DNA from: Artemisia argyi
Lineage: Eukaryota; Streptophyta; Magnoliopsida; Asterales; Asteraceae
Length of the DNA stretch: 64,000 bases
NCBI GenBank assembly: GCA_030686995.1
Contig: CM060698.1
Coordinates: 139,392,606 to 139,456,605 of the forward strand
Direction: 5' to 3'
The position numbers and the translations under genes were made by a program. Below are positions 21,771 through 30,785 of the stretch, piece after piece. The stretch's first letter is position 1; every line of letters begins with the position of its first letter. The notes under the pieces are model-generated. The model ran no database searches, was not told the origin of the DNA, and was given only the letters and a program-made list of their open reading frames with translations.

Positions 21771-22561
21771 TGTTAGAATTATACAATCAAAGTACACATA
21801 TAGCGGAAGCTAGGATCAAGAATAACACATACAAAGATTAACTAAAACATAAATAGGAACGTACCGTATGCAATCTTGAATTCTTGGATGAACCATAATT
21901 AGGGTTTATATGAATTAGGGATCTATTGATTAACCCCTTACCGTTTTGTTAATCGATCCAAGATGTAAACAAAAGTATGTTTACACCACATTCTTGTACA
22001 CACGTACTATTAACGAATTAAAGTTAATGCTAGTTAAAATTATACACAAAACATTATTTGTTTTAAAAACAAATCGATGAGTAAACAAAACAAATCACCA
22101 AACTAACTTTTGTGATATATTGTTGTTCTCGATTACAGTAACCAAAGAAAGAATAAAACTTATTATCTATACATGCACATGCATTGTAAACGCATGCATG
22201 TATTTATGCTTTATGTGCCGAAAAGTACCAAGGAGGAAAAAGCAACTGTTGTTAAAGTTTTTGATTTTACGTGTGTACTCGAGAGTCCAAAATAAAATCC
22301 TTGACATTGCTTTTATAGGATACAAAACTTAGGGAACAAGTTTAGGGTTCTCCATTTTTTATCCATGGTCCTTATCTTTGTATGTTAGTCAATTTTCACC
22401 AATTACTAACATTCTTTATTTGTTTTGTGTAATTAATAATTAAATATAACTATTTATATTAAATTATTAAACTTTAATTCTCATACGTAAAGTGTGCAAT
22501 CCCGTGGTCTCGAGTTCGATTCTAGACATATACGTATTAATATTTATCCACAACTCTAACA
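21771..22561 (-). repeat. LTR (upstream LTR in element orientation)
   Basis: 791 bp. Differs from its partner by a 4-bp insertion (about 21990) and two substitutions. It adjoins the primer-binding-like site at 21751-21769. Confidence 0.93.
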
Positions 22562-22927
22562 GAAAATTCGAGAGATTGTTGACCCAAGACTGGATGATTA
22601 TGATGATCTCCAAATGAAAGGATTGATTGCTCTTGGGCTATGGTGTGTTCGTCCGGATTCCAATGATAGACCACTTATGAGGGAAATTGTACATGCCCTC
22701 AATAATACTCAAGACCCGCTTTCGGATCTCCATCATAAGATTCCTAGTTTTGATAATCCTTTGGAATTGTCACCTGAAATATATCTTGAAATAGATCTTA
22801 CAGAAGAAGGTGTGGTTCCTACTCCTAGTTACCCTCCATTGTTCATGTGGCCACATTTTCTGTTTCTCACTCCTTTGAGGTTTTTGCTTAGATCCAGCTG
22901 GCCCCGATCCTTACAAGACAGGTAAGT

Positions 22928-23099
22928 AGACTTCCGGCAAAGTCTATAAATGAAAAATATGCTCATTTTGGTGTGCCAATCTGAAAGATATATATTATTT
23001 AGTTACTGGTATAATCAGTTTTGATTAAACTGGTAACTATATCTTTCACAGTGGCATTCCAAGACCATATTTATCATATATAGACTTTCCCTTTAGTCT
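22928..23099. repeat. Imperfect hairpin downstream of LecRK copy 2
   Basis: About 172 bp folding back on itself. The left arm (AAAGTCTATAAATGAAAAATATG...GTGCCAATCTGAAAGATAT) is largely complementary to the right arm (ATATCTTTCACAGTGGCATTCC...ATATATAGACTTT), with a central TTAGTTACTGG/CCAGTTTAATC-type loop. It could be a small MITE or an inverted repeat able to give small RNAs. Confidence 0.6.
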
Positions 23100-23799
23100 T
23101 CTTATCGACATCGTGATTGACATGGATGTAATTAAAAACTAGTATATAGAGACTTGATACCACTGCATGGTCAGGCTGAAGACACTAAACTTAGCGCTAC
23201 ATGGAGGCAGCCATAGTTTAACATTCTTAGTATTTATCTTTTATTTTTATTTTTTGTTAGAACTTTGTGGGTGTGTTCCCTGAAAACCCTCACGAGACAA
23301 AACTCGTCCTCTAGAGAAAATCCAGGGGTTTAAAGGCTTGTTGCATATGCTAAATGCAATCGCGATTCCTGCGAAAGTGAGTTTAGTTTATTATGATATC
23401 AAAGTTAATTTTGTTTCATTTTCTATAAATTAGTTAGATCCTTTTTATGTGTCAATTAGACAAAAAGAAAGAGATAGTGAGTACAATGTTATGGTGTTTG
23501 ATTGTTTGAACATTGAAGTTTTTTATAGACAATTTTGCATGACTGAATTAGTTTGCCCAAAAAGTTGCTGTATAAAATACTGTACTTTGTATTCTTACGA
23601 TACGTAAATGACAACTTGATGGAGATAATTCATTTCGTGTTTACAATTTTAGATCCTTTCGTTTATATTGGGAGCATTGGATATCGACAAAGGTATTAAT
23701 GACAAATAGAAAAGGTGTTGATATATTTCAAGTTTTTGGCAATGGTTCATAGTTTTAGATTTGTTGACGTTTGTAATGAAGAAATCATCTTGGTGCATG
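23100..23799. other. Intergenic DNA
   Basis: No gene or repeat termini recognised. One T-rich stretch at 23237-23258. Confidence 0.5.
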
Positions 23800-23970
23800 C
23801 CCTTAACTTGGGACATGATCGATACAAAATCGCTCAAGAGTTGGCCAAGACATGCACTCCACTTATCTACCTGAAGAGTGTACGGACAACACTGTCTTTT
23901 GCACAGGGATGTAAAATTGAGCAGTGTCTTGTTAGAATCCAATTTCGAACCCAAACTTATGCATTTACTA
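23800..23970 (+). pseudogene. LecRK kinase-domain relic
   Basis: A short frameshifted remnant of a related kinase: YKIAQELAK (23822-23848), then after a frame change a Y-L-x-E-E-C-like stretch, then LLHRDVKLSSVLLESNFEPKL (about 23899-23960), covering the catalytic loop HRD. Nothing of the flanking kinase subdomains remains readable. It shows that the LecRK array once held another copy between copies 2 and 3. Confidence 0.75.
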
Positions 23971-24064
23971 GGGGTTCCATGATGAAAAGCACCAAAGCCG
24001 GAAACTCACCCACAACTAAGGCTGCTTTGCATTTCTATTATATCATGTATTTCGTAGCTAGGAT

Positions 24065-24486
24065 CAAGGTTATAAAAAACGTAAGGCGTGGCGTGGCGGC
24101 ATGGCCGCGCCTCAAGCCTTATGCGTCATGGCGGAGCATTTGCGTTTCATAAGGCATCACTAAAGCGGCAAAAAAATATTTATAAATTCATGTATTTATA
24201 ATTTTAGATTATATTACTCGTACTATATTAGACATTTACTTAAACTACTACTTACTATATAATTACCAGTCTTATATATCAAATAGCCAAAATTTCAAAT
24301 ACTTATTCAAAAAATTTCAAAAAAAAAAATAAAAAATAAATAAAAGGCGCGCCTTTTCTCGCCTTATTTTACGCCTTTTTGAGTCACGCCTAGATCAGCC
24401 GTTAAGGTCCATTTCGTGGCGGCGAAGCCACGCCTCGCGCCTTGACGACGCCTTTGCGGCGCCTTGACGCGACTTTTAGAACACTG
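24065..24486. mobile_element. hAT-type MITE, 422 bp, TSD GCTAGGAT
   Basis: Flanked by the 8-bp direct repeat GCTAGGAT (24057-24064 and 24487-24494). Ends CAAGGTTATAAAAAACG and CGACTTTTAGAACACTG are imperfect inverted repeats. The outer parts are GC-rich with repeated AAGGCG/CGCCTT; the centre is AT-rich. No ORF. Same broad family as 41612-42394. Confidence 0.85.
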
Positions 24487-24533
24487 GCTAGGATGTTAAA
24501 TTGTAAAAAACAAGTTTTGACTATATTAATGAT

Positions 24534-24609
24534 ATGAAATTATATAATATACTAAAGGGTAAGAGGTTACTGTAGCAAGCACTGTGTTTGCTACAGTACT
24601 TGCTACAGT

Positions 24610-24645
<36 letters not shown>

Positions 24646-24911
24646 TATTAACGGTCGTTAGTTATTTAACGGCTGTTAACTAACGGCTGTTAACTAACGA
24701 CCGTTATCTTTAACATTTAAAAAAAAATTTGTACGCACTTTGTCTTTCATCTCAGTGGTTCATTGCAAATTTAGTCCTCAAATAATTTACATAAATGGTC
24801 CTTCATGTTATACATCAATTGCAAAATCAGTCATAGGTAACTAACTTCATGTTAATTAGCTAACGGCAACAAAAAAATTCCGCAGCAACGCGCGGGTACC
24901 AAACTCGTTTC
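24534..24911. mobile_element. Helitron-like short element (tentative)
   Basis: Starts near ATATAATATACTAAAGGG and ends in a hairpin-forming CCGCAGCAACGCGCGG followed by GTACCAAACTCG, resembling Helitron 3' ends (hairpin, then CTAG; here CTCG). The interior has a T-run (24610-24643) and nested inverted repeats of AACGGTCGTTA / TAACGACCGTT. No ORF. Confidence 0.4.
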
Positions 24912-25218
24912 TTCCTATAAGATGAATACCAACTATTCCTATAATATGTGTATATAAATGTTGCTTTACACTGTATAAGTGATTAAGATTTCAAAGAGAC
25001 CAAATTCATTTTTTCATCTTTGATGACAAGAGAAATTAACGATGTTACGTTAGTCGTAAGTGATATGAAATTTCTTGGAAAAAATCTCCAAAGACTTGAA
25101 ACTTTTTTATTTTTCACGTGTTGTTGACTTGGAACATATCATACTTTTTTAACATATAAGTTATATATTGCGTTGTGCTATGTTCTGCCAAGTACCATAT
25201 AGCACTGTACTTCTTATA
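24912..25218. other. Intergenic DNA
   Basis: No gene or repeat structure recognised. Confidence 0.5.
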
Positions 25219-25226
25219 CAATTAGT

Positions 25227-25883
25227 CAATGTTTTGAAAAACGGGTTCGAAATCGATCCGGTCAAGTCACCGGGTATCAGGTCAACCGGTTCGACTGGTC
25301 CGGTTCGACTGGTTTGACCACCGGGTCAACTCGGTTTTCAATTTATTATTTTTTTTATTTTTTTGACCGGGTTAACCGGTTCGACCTCCGGGTAGGGGTG
25401 TGCATCGGGCCTAAACCGACTCCGACCCGTCCCGACCCGACAAGCCCGACTCCCCGATTTCGCCGGAATTGCAAACCGACTCCCGAACCGTTTGATAGTC
25501 GGGATCGGAATCGGGCCGGCGGTTTGGTCGGGATCGGGATCGGGATCGGTTTTCTTTGTTGTTTTGTTGGTTTTCTTCCCGTTCCGACCCGTCCCGTCCC
25601 GACTCCCGATTTCGCCGGAATTGCAAACCGACTCCCGAACCGTTTGATGGTCGGGATCGGAATCGGGCCGGCGGTTTGGTCGGGATCGGGCCGGAAAACG
25701 GAAAACGGGCGGTTGTGCTCACCCTTACCTCCGGGTCAACCCAGGTTTTATTAAAAAAAATTTGAAAAAAACGAAACCCGGCGGGTCTAACCGGTTAACC
25801 CAGTTTTAGAAACCCGGGTTTTTTTTTACCGGAACCGGTCGAACCGGTTAACCCGACCGAGTCGACCCGGTTTCGAAACATTG
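25227..25883. mobile_element. hAT-type MITE, 657 bp, TSD CAATTAGT, with another hAT MITE nested in it
   Basis: 8-bp TSD CAATTAGT at 25219-25226 and 25884-25891. Ends CAATGTTTTGAAAAACGGG and CCGGTTTCGAAACATTG are inverted. The interior is GC-rich with repeated GGTCAACCGGTTCGAC-type phrases. It lies immediately upstream of the left LecRK 5' copy. Confidence 0.88.
25393..25727. mobile_element. Nested hAT-type MITE, 335 bp, TSD CCTCCGGG
   Basis: 8-bp TSD CCTCCGGG at 25385-25392 and 25728-25735. TIRs TAGGGGTGTGCA and TGCTCACCCTTA. Contains a near-tandem duplication of a unit beginning GATTTCGCCGGAATTGCAAA (about 25456 and 25609). Proline/arginine-rich ORFs here are compositional. Confidence 0.88.
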
Positions 25884-25890
25884 CAATTAG

Positions 25891-26384
25891 TAGATTTTAT
25901 CCCAAAATACTGTTCAGTTAATTTATATTTTACTTTTCAATACAATTCGAAGAAAATTGAGAAGTTTAAGTCAATCATGGCTATCTTGAACGGAAAAGTT
26001 CTATATATACTCGTGGTGTACATCTGAGATTTTGCATTCTCGCCATCACTAATTATGGCTATCTCCATCAACTTTGTTTGTTTCTTAATAATAACAACAC
26101 TCTTCATGTTTAATCTTGCCAAAGTTAATCCACACAATAATAATCAAGATGATGATGGATCATGCAACTCCACCAAACACATTGAACTTGTCACCCCGAA
26201 GAATGTCTGGAGCCGAAGTAGAAGAATTGTGAAAGAACACTATGTCGAACTTGTTGATCATGGCCCTAATGCGACTTCTAGACCACTTGCCAACACCTCT
26301 AGTAACTTGTCCTTTTTCATTAACTCAGGGGGTGCTAGGAACTACCGTGAAGGACTACGCTTAGTCCTTGTTAGGAATACTTCA
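25891..26384 (+). pseudogene. LecRK 5' fragment (promoter and first ~110 codons), left copy of a near-identical duplication
   Basis: Matches 30293-30785 with, by eye, one substitution (26264) and one T indel near 25897. Contains TATA-like CTATATATAC (26001-26010), ATG at 26055, a signal peptide (MAISINFVCFLIITTLFMF) and a reduced lectin-like ectodomain (ELVDHGPNATSRPLANTSSN, GLRLVLVRNTS). The reading frame is cut at 26385-26386 by the CACTA-type end CACTACAAAATAAATG. No kinase follows. Near-identity to the right copy implies recent duplication or gene conversion. Confidence 0.88.
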
Positions 26385-26385
26385 T

Positions 26386-26660
26386 CACTACAAAATAAAT
26401 GACATTTGCTCACTAAAAGAAGTGTGAGCAAAAGATAAGAAAACAGTCACTAAAGGCTAATTTATCAACTCCCGCTAAAGAAAAAAAAGTAAGTAACAAA
26501 GGGATCACTAAAAGTCTTTTGTCACTAAAATTTTAGTGAGCAAAAGTTCAAATGATTTAGTGTCTAAAATTTTTTAGTCACAAAAGGGTACACCACCTTT
26601 CTACAAAATCACTAAAATGACACAATGTTATTGTCAATTTCAGTAAGCAAAAGCTGACTT
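26386..26660. repeat. Subterminal repeat cluster of the capture block
   Basis: Several inverted and direct copies of CTCACTAAAA, TTTTAGTGAGC and GTCACTAAA. Confidence 0.65.
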
Positions 26661-27254
26661 TGCAATGTCCAGACTGCATTTCTCAAATGTGCAAAAATAC
26701 AAATTGCATTCTCAAATGTGCATTTCTCAACAAAACAAAAAATTTATTGCACAAATAAAAACAGCATTTCTCAAGTCAAGTTCAAACACATCAATCTCTA
26801 AAACGTTCTCAAATCTCAAATATACGAAATATGGTAACCGGAAAAGAACTCCGTACAGTTATCCAAGCCTAGCATTTACAAAAAAAAATGGTCTATGTAA
26901 CAGCAGTCAATGGTGATGCATGGCGTCATTACTGAATCCTTTCATTGATTGCATTTATAACTGGGAAATAGGACTCTAACTGGAAAAATTGGTCTCGATA
27001 ACTGGAACTGGAAAAGACCATCTATGGTCTCTGTAACCTGCATTTACAAAATAAAAATTGGTGTATTAGTGCCTTATATAAATCTTGAATTAGGAAGAGC
27101 ATGTTAACAACATAACGCACATGAGAAATAACTCAATTTACGCATTTTAACAATAAGAAATAACTCAGTTTCATATACACTGATCCAAAACAGCTTATTT
27201 ACTGCAAAGGCTAAATCTTTTTCCAATAAACTGAGCCAAAACAGCTTATCGATA

Positions 27255-27545
27255 CAACTAGTGTATGAATCAGCTAACCACTATAATAACTCCGAAACAA
27301 AGTTAATTAACGAACTAGCGACTGTGCTATTCACATCTAAACCATTACAACCAATATACTCATGAACCCAAGGACCCAAACCAAGAGCGCCCACCTGAGA
27401 ACACGCAGACAACACACTTACCAAACTCAACACCTAAATCCCTCATCTCACAAAACACACCCTCGCCAGGCCCAACCCTTTACACTTGGCGTAAAAACTA
27501 ACCAAAGCAGCCTGAACAAACGAATCTGACCCATACCCACAAACA
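27255..27545 (-). pseudogene. Captured PPR-protein gene fragment
   Basis: On the - strand: VCGYGSDSFVQAALVSFYAK, then LGLARVCF, then, after a deletion/frame shift, SVLSACSQVGALGLGPWVHE and YIGCNGLDV, VASSLIN. This is the spacing and wording of plant PLS-class pentatricopeptide repeat proteins (ALVSMYAKCG, VLSACSQLGALELG, WVHEYI). The intact family are organellar RNA-binding proteins. Stops and a missing repeat make this non-functional. The parent gene is not in the window. Confidence 0.75.
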
Positions 27546-27746
27546 GATTCAAATATTCAGATGTCGAAGCAATATCCAAAAGTTATCAGTTAAACTAGGA
27601 GATACCACTAGACGGTTCCAAATAACTTTGAAAGCTAAAAACCAAAAATGACTTCAAGAAAGACAGCCAGTATAAGTACATATCATTTATGTAGACCACA
27701 AGTAACAGCCAATTAATAGACTATAAAAACAATATTAAGGTATTAC

Positions 27747-28630
27747 CTCGTCCTTCTCTATAGTTGCATCTGCAATTATTCTCACATCCTCATGCACATC
27801 AAAGTGGAAAAGCTGTGGATGCAAGAAAAGCGTTCATGTGACTCTTCAAATTATTCCAAACTTCGTACTAAAATAAAACATGTATAAAGAAAGTTTAAAT
27901 GTACCGGCCCACTTTTTCCCCAAGCTTTGTTCACAATCAGCTCACAGAAACTGTGTTGCTAATGGACAGCCCGTAGAAACTCGCCAATAGTATCACCTTT
28001 TCGAACCTGCATCACTTGGTGACTAAATTTAACTATATAGAATTTAAGATTAGACATAACAAATACCTGCATCACTCAGCAATGTCCTGCTCCATCCCAT
28101 AAGTGATTTCAAGGGCCTCATCTGCAAAATGCAATTAGAATATGACTTAGATGATATCACTTCATAATAATACCATATAGCATTAAGTTTTTATAACGTA
28201 GATTACTTTTTATCTGCTCTTGCTCGCGTAGCCACTGTTTCGACAACCTTTCACACTCAGCTTGCTCCTCTGCCTCCCCTTTCACTGAAAGAGTATGCTT
28301 CACACCACCATGGTGACAGCTAATAAGCTTAACAGAAAGTAAAAAATTGATCTTTTTTGTGTTTGTAAAAGGGCAGAGAGATGCGTCACCTGTCTGGCAG
28401 AAAACTAGTTTCTACAGTCAGATCTTTCCTAAAGCCTCTTCGACCATACATATTCGACTCTTTATTTTCTGCATAAACAAGAAAACCGTATGATAGGTTA
28501 ACGAGTAGAAAAAGAAACTGCAATGACATATAGTTATTACATTGACACTTTGACAGATGAACCAAAATATATTGTTTTAACAAGACTTACTGTCCTGCCC
28601 ATCTTCTTCTTCCCCATTCTCGAAATCTTT
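27747..28630 (-). pseudogene. XCT: Captured fragment of XAP5 CIRCADIAN TIMEKEEPER-like gene, exon-intron order kept
   Basis: Six exon-like pieces in parental order on the - strand. 28630-28591 KDFENGEEEDGQD. 28468-28390 ends LTVETSFLPDR. 28283-28207 EAEEQAECERLSKQWLREQ. About 28121-28071 DEALEITY, then frameshifted. 28007-27905 VRKGDTIGEFLRAVH, stop, then ELIVNKAWGKSGP. 27812-27747 LFHFDVHEDVRIIADATIEK. Several pieces end in GT donors or follow AG acceptors. The parent, a conserved nuclear XAP5-domain protein, acts in the circadian clock, small-RNA production and splicing. This copy lacks both ends, has a deletion in the 28.0-28.1 kb exons and an in-frame stop, so it is not functional as protein. 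Antisense or small-RNA effects on the parent are conceivable but not shown. Confidence 0.85.
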
Positions 28631-28639
28631 AGAAAAACA

Positions 28640-29195
28640 GGTTTAGCACAGAAGACATTATATTGAGATTCATAGTAGATTAGGACAGATACATACCCAT
28701 TGTTGCAGCTTTTGGGTATCTTGTCAGATGACATCAGGAGAAATTTTCTATAGGAGAGTTCAGTCTTCGTAATGTGACAGGTAACTTTCAAAATAAATGC
28801 GTTAAGAAAAGAGACGATTTATTAAATTCCGATACCTACTAATCCAACAATCCAATCTCTAATAAAATAAAAAAACAACCATTCTAAATAGGCCTCCCAA
28901 GCAACGGACAAAGAAGATCAAGCTTTTTGTCACCATAATGATTCGTGTCATCCTCAGTCCACTCTAGCCAAGAGCACACAACAATAACTAGTGGATGATA
29001 TATTTGATGACAGCAAATATATGTAACTTCTACATAAAAATATATCCCTAAACTCTTAACGCAATACTCGCCAACAACCCTATGAGAAAACATTTCTTTT
29101 TTAAGGATATCGTGTGCATACATGTACTTAACAGCAATGGTAAAAACAAAAAATATAATAGTGATAAGGACCTGTTACTTAAAGGGAAATGAGAC
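28640..29195. other. Unassigned part of the capture block
   Basis: Contains a 79-codon - strand ORF (29123-28884) with EVTYICCHQIYHPLVIVVCS and a Trp/Asp-rich end. I do not recognise it; it might be a further captured piece or chance. Confidence 0.35.
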
Positions 29196-29201
29196 ATACT
29201 T

Positions 29202-29375
29202 GATCATAGAAGTTGCTGATCCAGCTTCTTTAGGTAACTCATGTAGCAGATTCAATAGCGTTTAGAAGGTGAGAAAATTTGTTACGGCCAATACTCAGCA
29301 AATACAACAAAGGTAAGTTTCTTATGTCATCCTTTAGTAATATAATCTCGTTATGAGCCAATATTAGCTTCTGTA
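29202..29375 (-). pseudogene. Captured leucine-rich-repeat gene fragment (LRRC40-like)
   Basis: On the - strand, LQKLILAHNEI, LKDDIRNLPLLYLL, NKFSHLLNAIESAT, stop, then in another frame LHELPKEAGSATSMIK. The pattern is LxxLxLxxNxIxxLxxxIxxLPLLxxL, as in cytosolic LRR proteins; wording is close to plant LRRC40-like proteins as I remember them. An AG acceptor (CTAATGCAG) lies upstream. One stop and a frame shift make it non-coding. It has the same strand as the PPR and XCT fragments. Confidence 0.6.
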
Positions 29376-29515
29376 ACTAGCCTGCATTAGTGAAAGAAAT
29401 ACATCTGCTTGTCAAATAAGTATTACCTAATGTTGGGAATATCATAAAGCACTTTTTAGTTAAAAAAAAAAAGAAAAAAAGAAAGAAACGTAGAAGATAC
29501 CTCCCACTAGTTTCA

Positions 29516-29700
29516 CACTACAAGAATTAGGAGAACAGGCGACGAACTGTTTCCCGTCGACATTATGTCGACGGCATAAGGCAGAAAACGACAAAAAAAA
29601 CGCTTGACCGAGCCCAACTGCGTTGAATTTTTCATAATCGTATTTTCCCGTCGACATGTCGACGGGAACATTTTAACATATTTTTTTAGCCTCAATAATT
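29516..29700. mobile_element. Isolated CACTA terminus with CGTCGACATGTCGACG subterminal repeats
   Basis: Starts CACTACAAGAATTAGGAG at 29516, followed by CCCGTCGACATTATGTCGACGG and CCCGTCGACATGTCGACGGG (about 29551-29572 and 29646-29666). These subterminal palindromes match those of CACTA-2 (54188 on). No partner end is seen. Confidence 0.65.
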
Positions 29701-30292
29701 CACCAAAGTTGGGCGCGAAATTTACTCGCTAATATGAAAGTAAATGGTTACAAAATGCTAATCCTTGATAATAAAGAATCAGCATAAACATATGATTCTA
29801 AACCAAATGACCACTATCAAGACTCGAACCATAATAGATTCATGCCGAGTCTCGTTTTTTTCTAGTTAGCTATATAAACTAAGTCTGCTTATGTACTTTT
29901 CGTCAACTAATCCATCGACTAATCACAATAGATTCATGTCCGAGTCATGTTTATCTTGCAAATGAAAGTTGCAACTAATAAATCTCATTCAAGCATTTTA
30001 TCAAACACTTTAGCTACACATAAAAATATATAATTACAAAATCAAAACAAAGGGAAAAACACCACTTATAACATATTCCGAACTCATAAGCCTCAAAGGT
30101 TTAGAATCATTTCAAAGAGACTATGAGTTATGAACCTTAGATAAATACTTCACAAAAATCAATGGGGATTATATACGTAGAATCACAATAAAAAGATAAG
30201 CAAAAACTACCTCAAGTTCTAAATTGAACTAATCACAAATCGATCGATTTGTTACTTGAACAAGAGTAAAAGTGTGAAACCATTAAATCTGA
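29701..30292. other. Intergenic DNA upstream of the right LecRK 5' copy
   Basis: AT-rich. Near-duplicate phrase AATAGATTCATG with TCCGAGTC-like text at 29835 and 29929. No gene seen. Confidence 0.5.
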
Positions 30293-30785
30293 TAGATTTA
30301 TCCCAAAATACTGTTCAGTTAATTTATATTTTACTTTTCAATACAATTCGAAGAAAATTGAGAAGTTTAAGTCAATCATGGCTATCTTGAACGGAAAAGT
30401 TCTATATATACTCGTGGTGTACATCTGAGATTTTGCATTCTCGCCATCACTAATTATGGCTATCTCCATCAACTTTGTTTGTTTCTTAATAATAACAACA
30501 CTCTTCATGTTTAATCTTGCCAAAGTTAATCCACACAATAATAATCAAGATGATGATGGATCATGCAACTCCACCAAACACATTGAACTTGTCACCCCGA
30601 AGAATGTCTGGAGCCGAAGTAGAAGAATTGTGAAAGAACACTATGTCGAACTTGTTGATCATGGGCCTAATGCGACTTCTAGACCACTTGCCAACACCTC
30701 TAGTAACTTGTCCTTTTTCATTAACTCAGGGGGTGCTAGGAACTACCGTGAAGGACTACGCTTAGTCCTTGTTAGGAATACTTCA
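30293..30785 (+). repeat. Right copy of the ~494-bp LecRK 5' duplication
   Basis: Offset 4401 bp from 25891-26384; includes the TATA-like site (30402-30411) and start codon (30456). The duplication edge on the left is at TAGATTT; on the right the two copies diverge after GGAATACTTCA. Confidence 0.9.

Larger units (their letters stand above)
14895..22561 (-). mobile_element. Young LTR retrotransposon without visible coding capacity (LARD-like), inserted in LecRK copy 2
   Basis: Near-identical LTRs at 14895-15681 (787 bp) and 21771-22561 (791 bp). They start TGTTAGAATTA and end CTCTAACA, and are flanked by the 5-bp TSD GAAAA (14890-14894 and 22562-22566). Reading both LTRs I found two substitutions and one 4-bp indel, so the insertion is recent. 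On the - strand the LTR is followed by TGGCATCACGAGCCATGG (21751-21769), resembling an initiator-tRNA-Met primer site, and a purine tract (CCAAGTGGGAGC) abuts the other LTR at 15682. This fixes the orientation as minus. The 6.1-kb interior is AT-rich with no gag or pol resemblance. It fits a large retrotransposon derivative that needs proteins in trans. Confidence 0.92.
13382..22925 (+). pseudogene. LecRK copy 2, disrupted by a nonsense codon and a 7.7-kb LTR element
   Basis: Apparently intronless LecRK. Signal peptide 1-20, then a legume-lectin-like ectodomain (MKFNLALIGL, ADFTTNFSFVMDS, DGVSFFLGEN, VAVEFEKWW, RYDSRSQNLSVS). The loop that normally supplies metal-binding Asn/Asp between VAVEF and the next Trp is missing, so sugar binding is doubtful. 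TM at about residues 229-251. Kinase: IGKGGFGVVYKA, VAVKEI, then an in-frame TAA (14363-14365). The same frame continues with HKHIVKLIGWCNER, HRDIKASNVLL, LGDFGLAK and GYMPPE (APE altered) as far as EKMYQMKK. Here a retrotransposon (14895-22561) is inserted, with GAAAA duplicated. Coding resumes at 22567 (EIVDPRLDDYDDL, RPLMREIVHALNN) and ends at 22925 with a hydrophobic tail. Two independent lesions make it a pseudogene, though an ectodomain-TM product up to codon 327 could be expressed. Confidence 0.92.
26386..29515 (-). mobile_element. Gene-capturing block with a CACTA-like left end (Pack-CACTA candidate)
   Basis: Begins CACTACAAAATAAATGACA at 26386, breaking the LecRK frame. The first 250 bp carry repeated TCACTAAAA / TTTTAGTGA and TGAGCAAAAG motifs, typical of CACTA subterminal arrays. 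The interior has exon-like fragments of three unrelated host genes on the - strand (27255-27545, 27747-28630, 29202-29375). No transposase ORF. The matching right terminus (TTTTGTAGTG) is not visible before the next CACTA-like start at 29516, so the right boundary is uncertain; it may have been lost in the rearrangement that joined the second LecRK copy. Confidence 0.6.

Noticed and set aside
25314..25765. Proline/arginine/glycine-rich ORFs on both strands
   Set aside because: Open only because the nested hAT MITEs are GC-rich and repetitive; they cross both TSD borders.
26386..29520. Pairing the CACTA-like starts at 26386 and 29516 as the two ends of one element
   Set aside because: Both read CACTA in the same direction and have different subterminal motifs; CACTA ends must be inverted.
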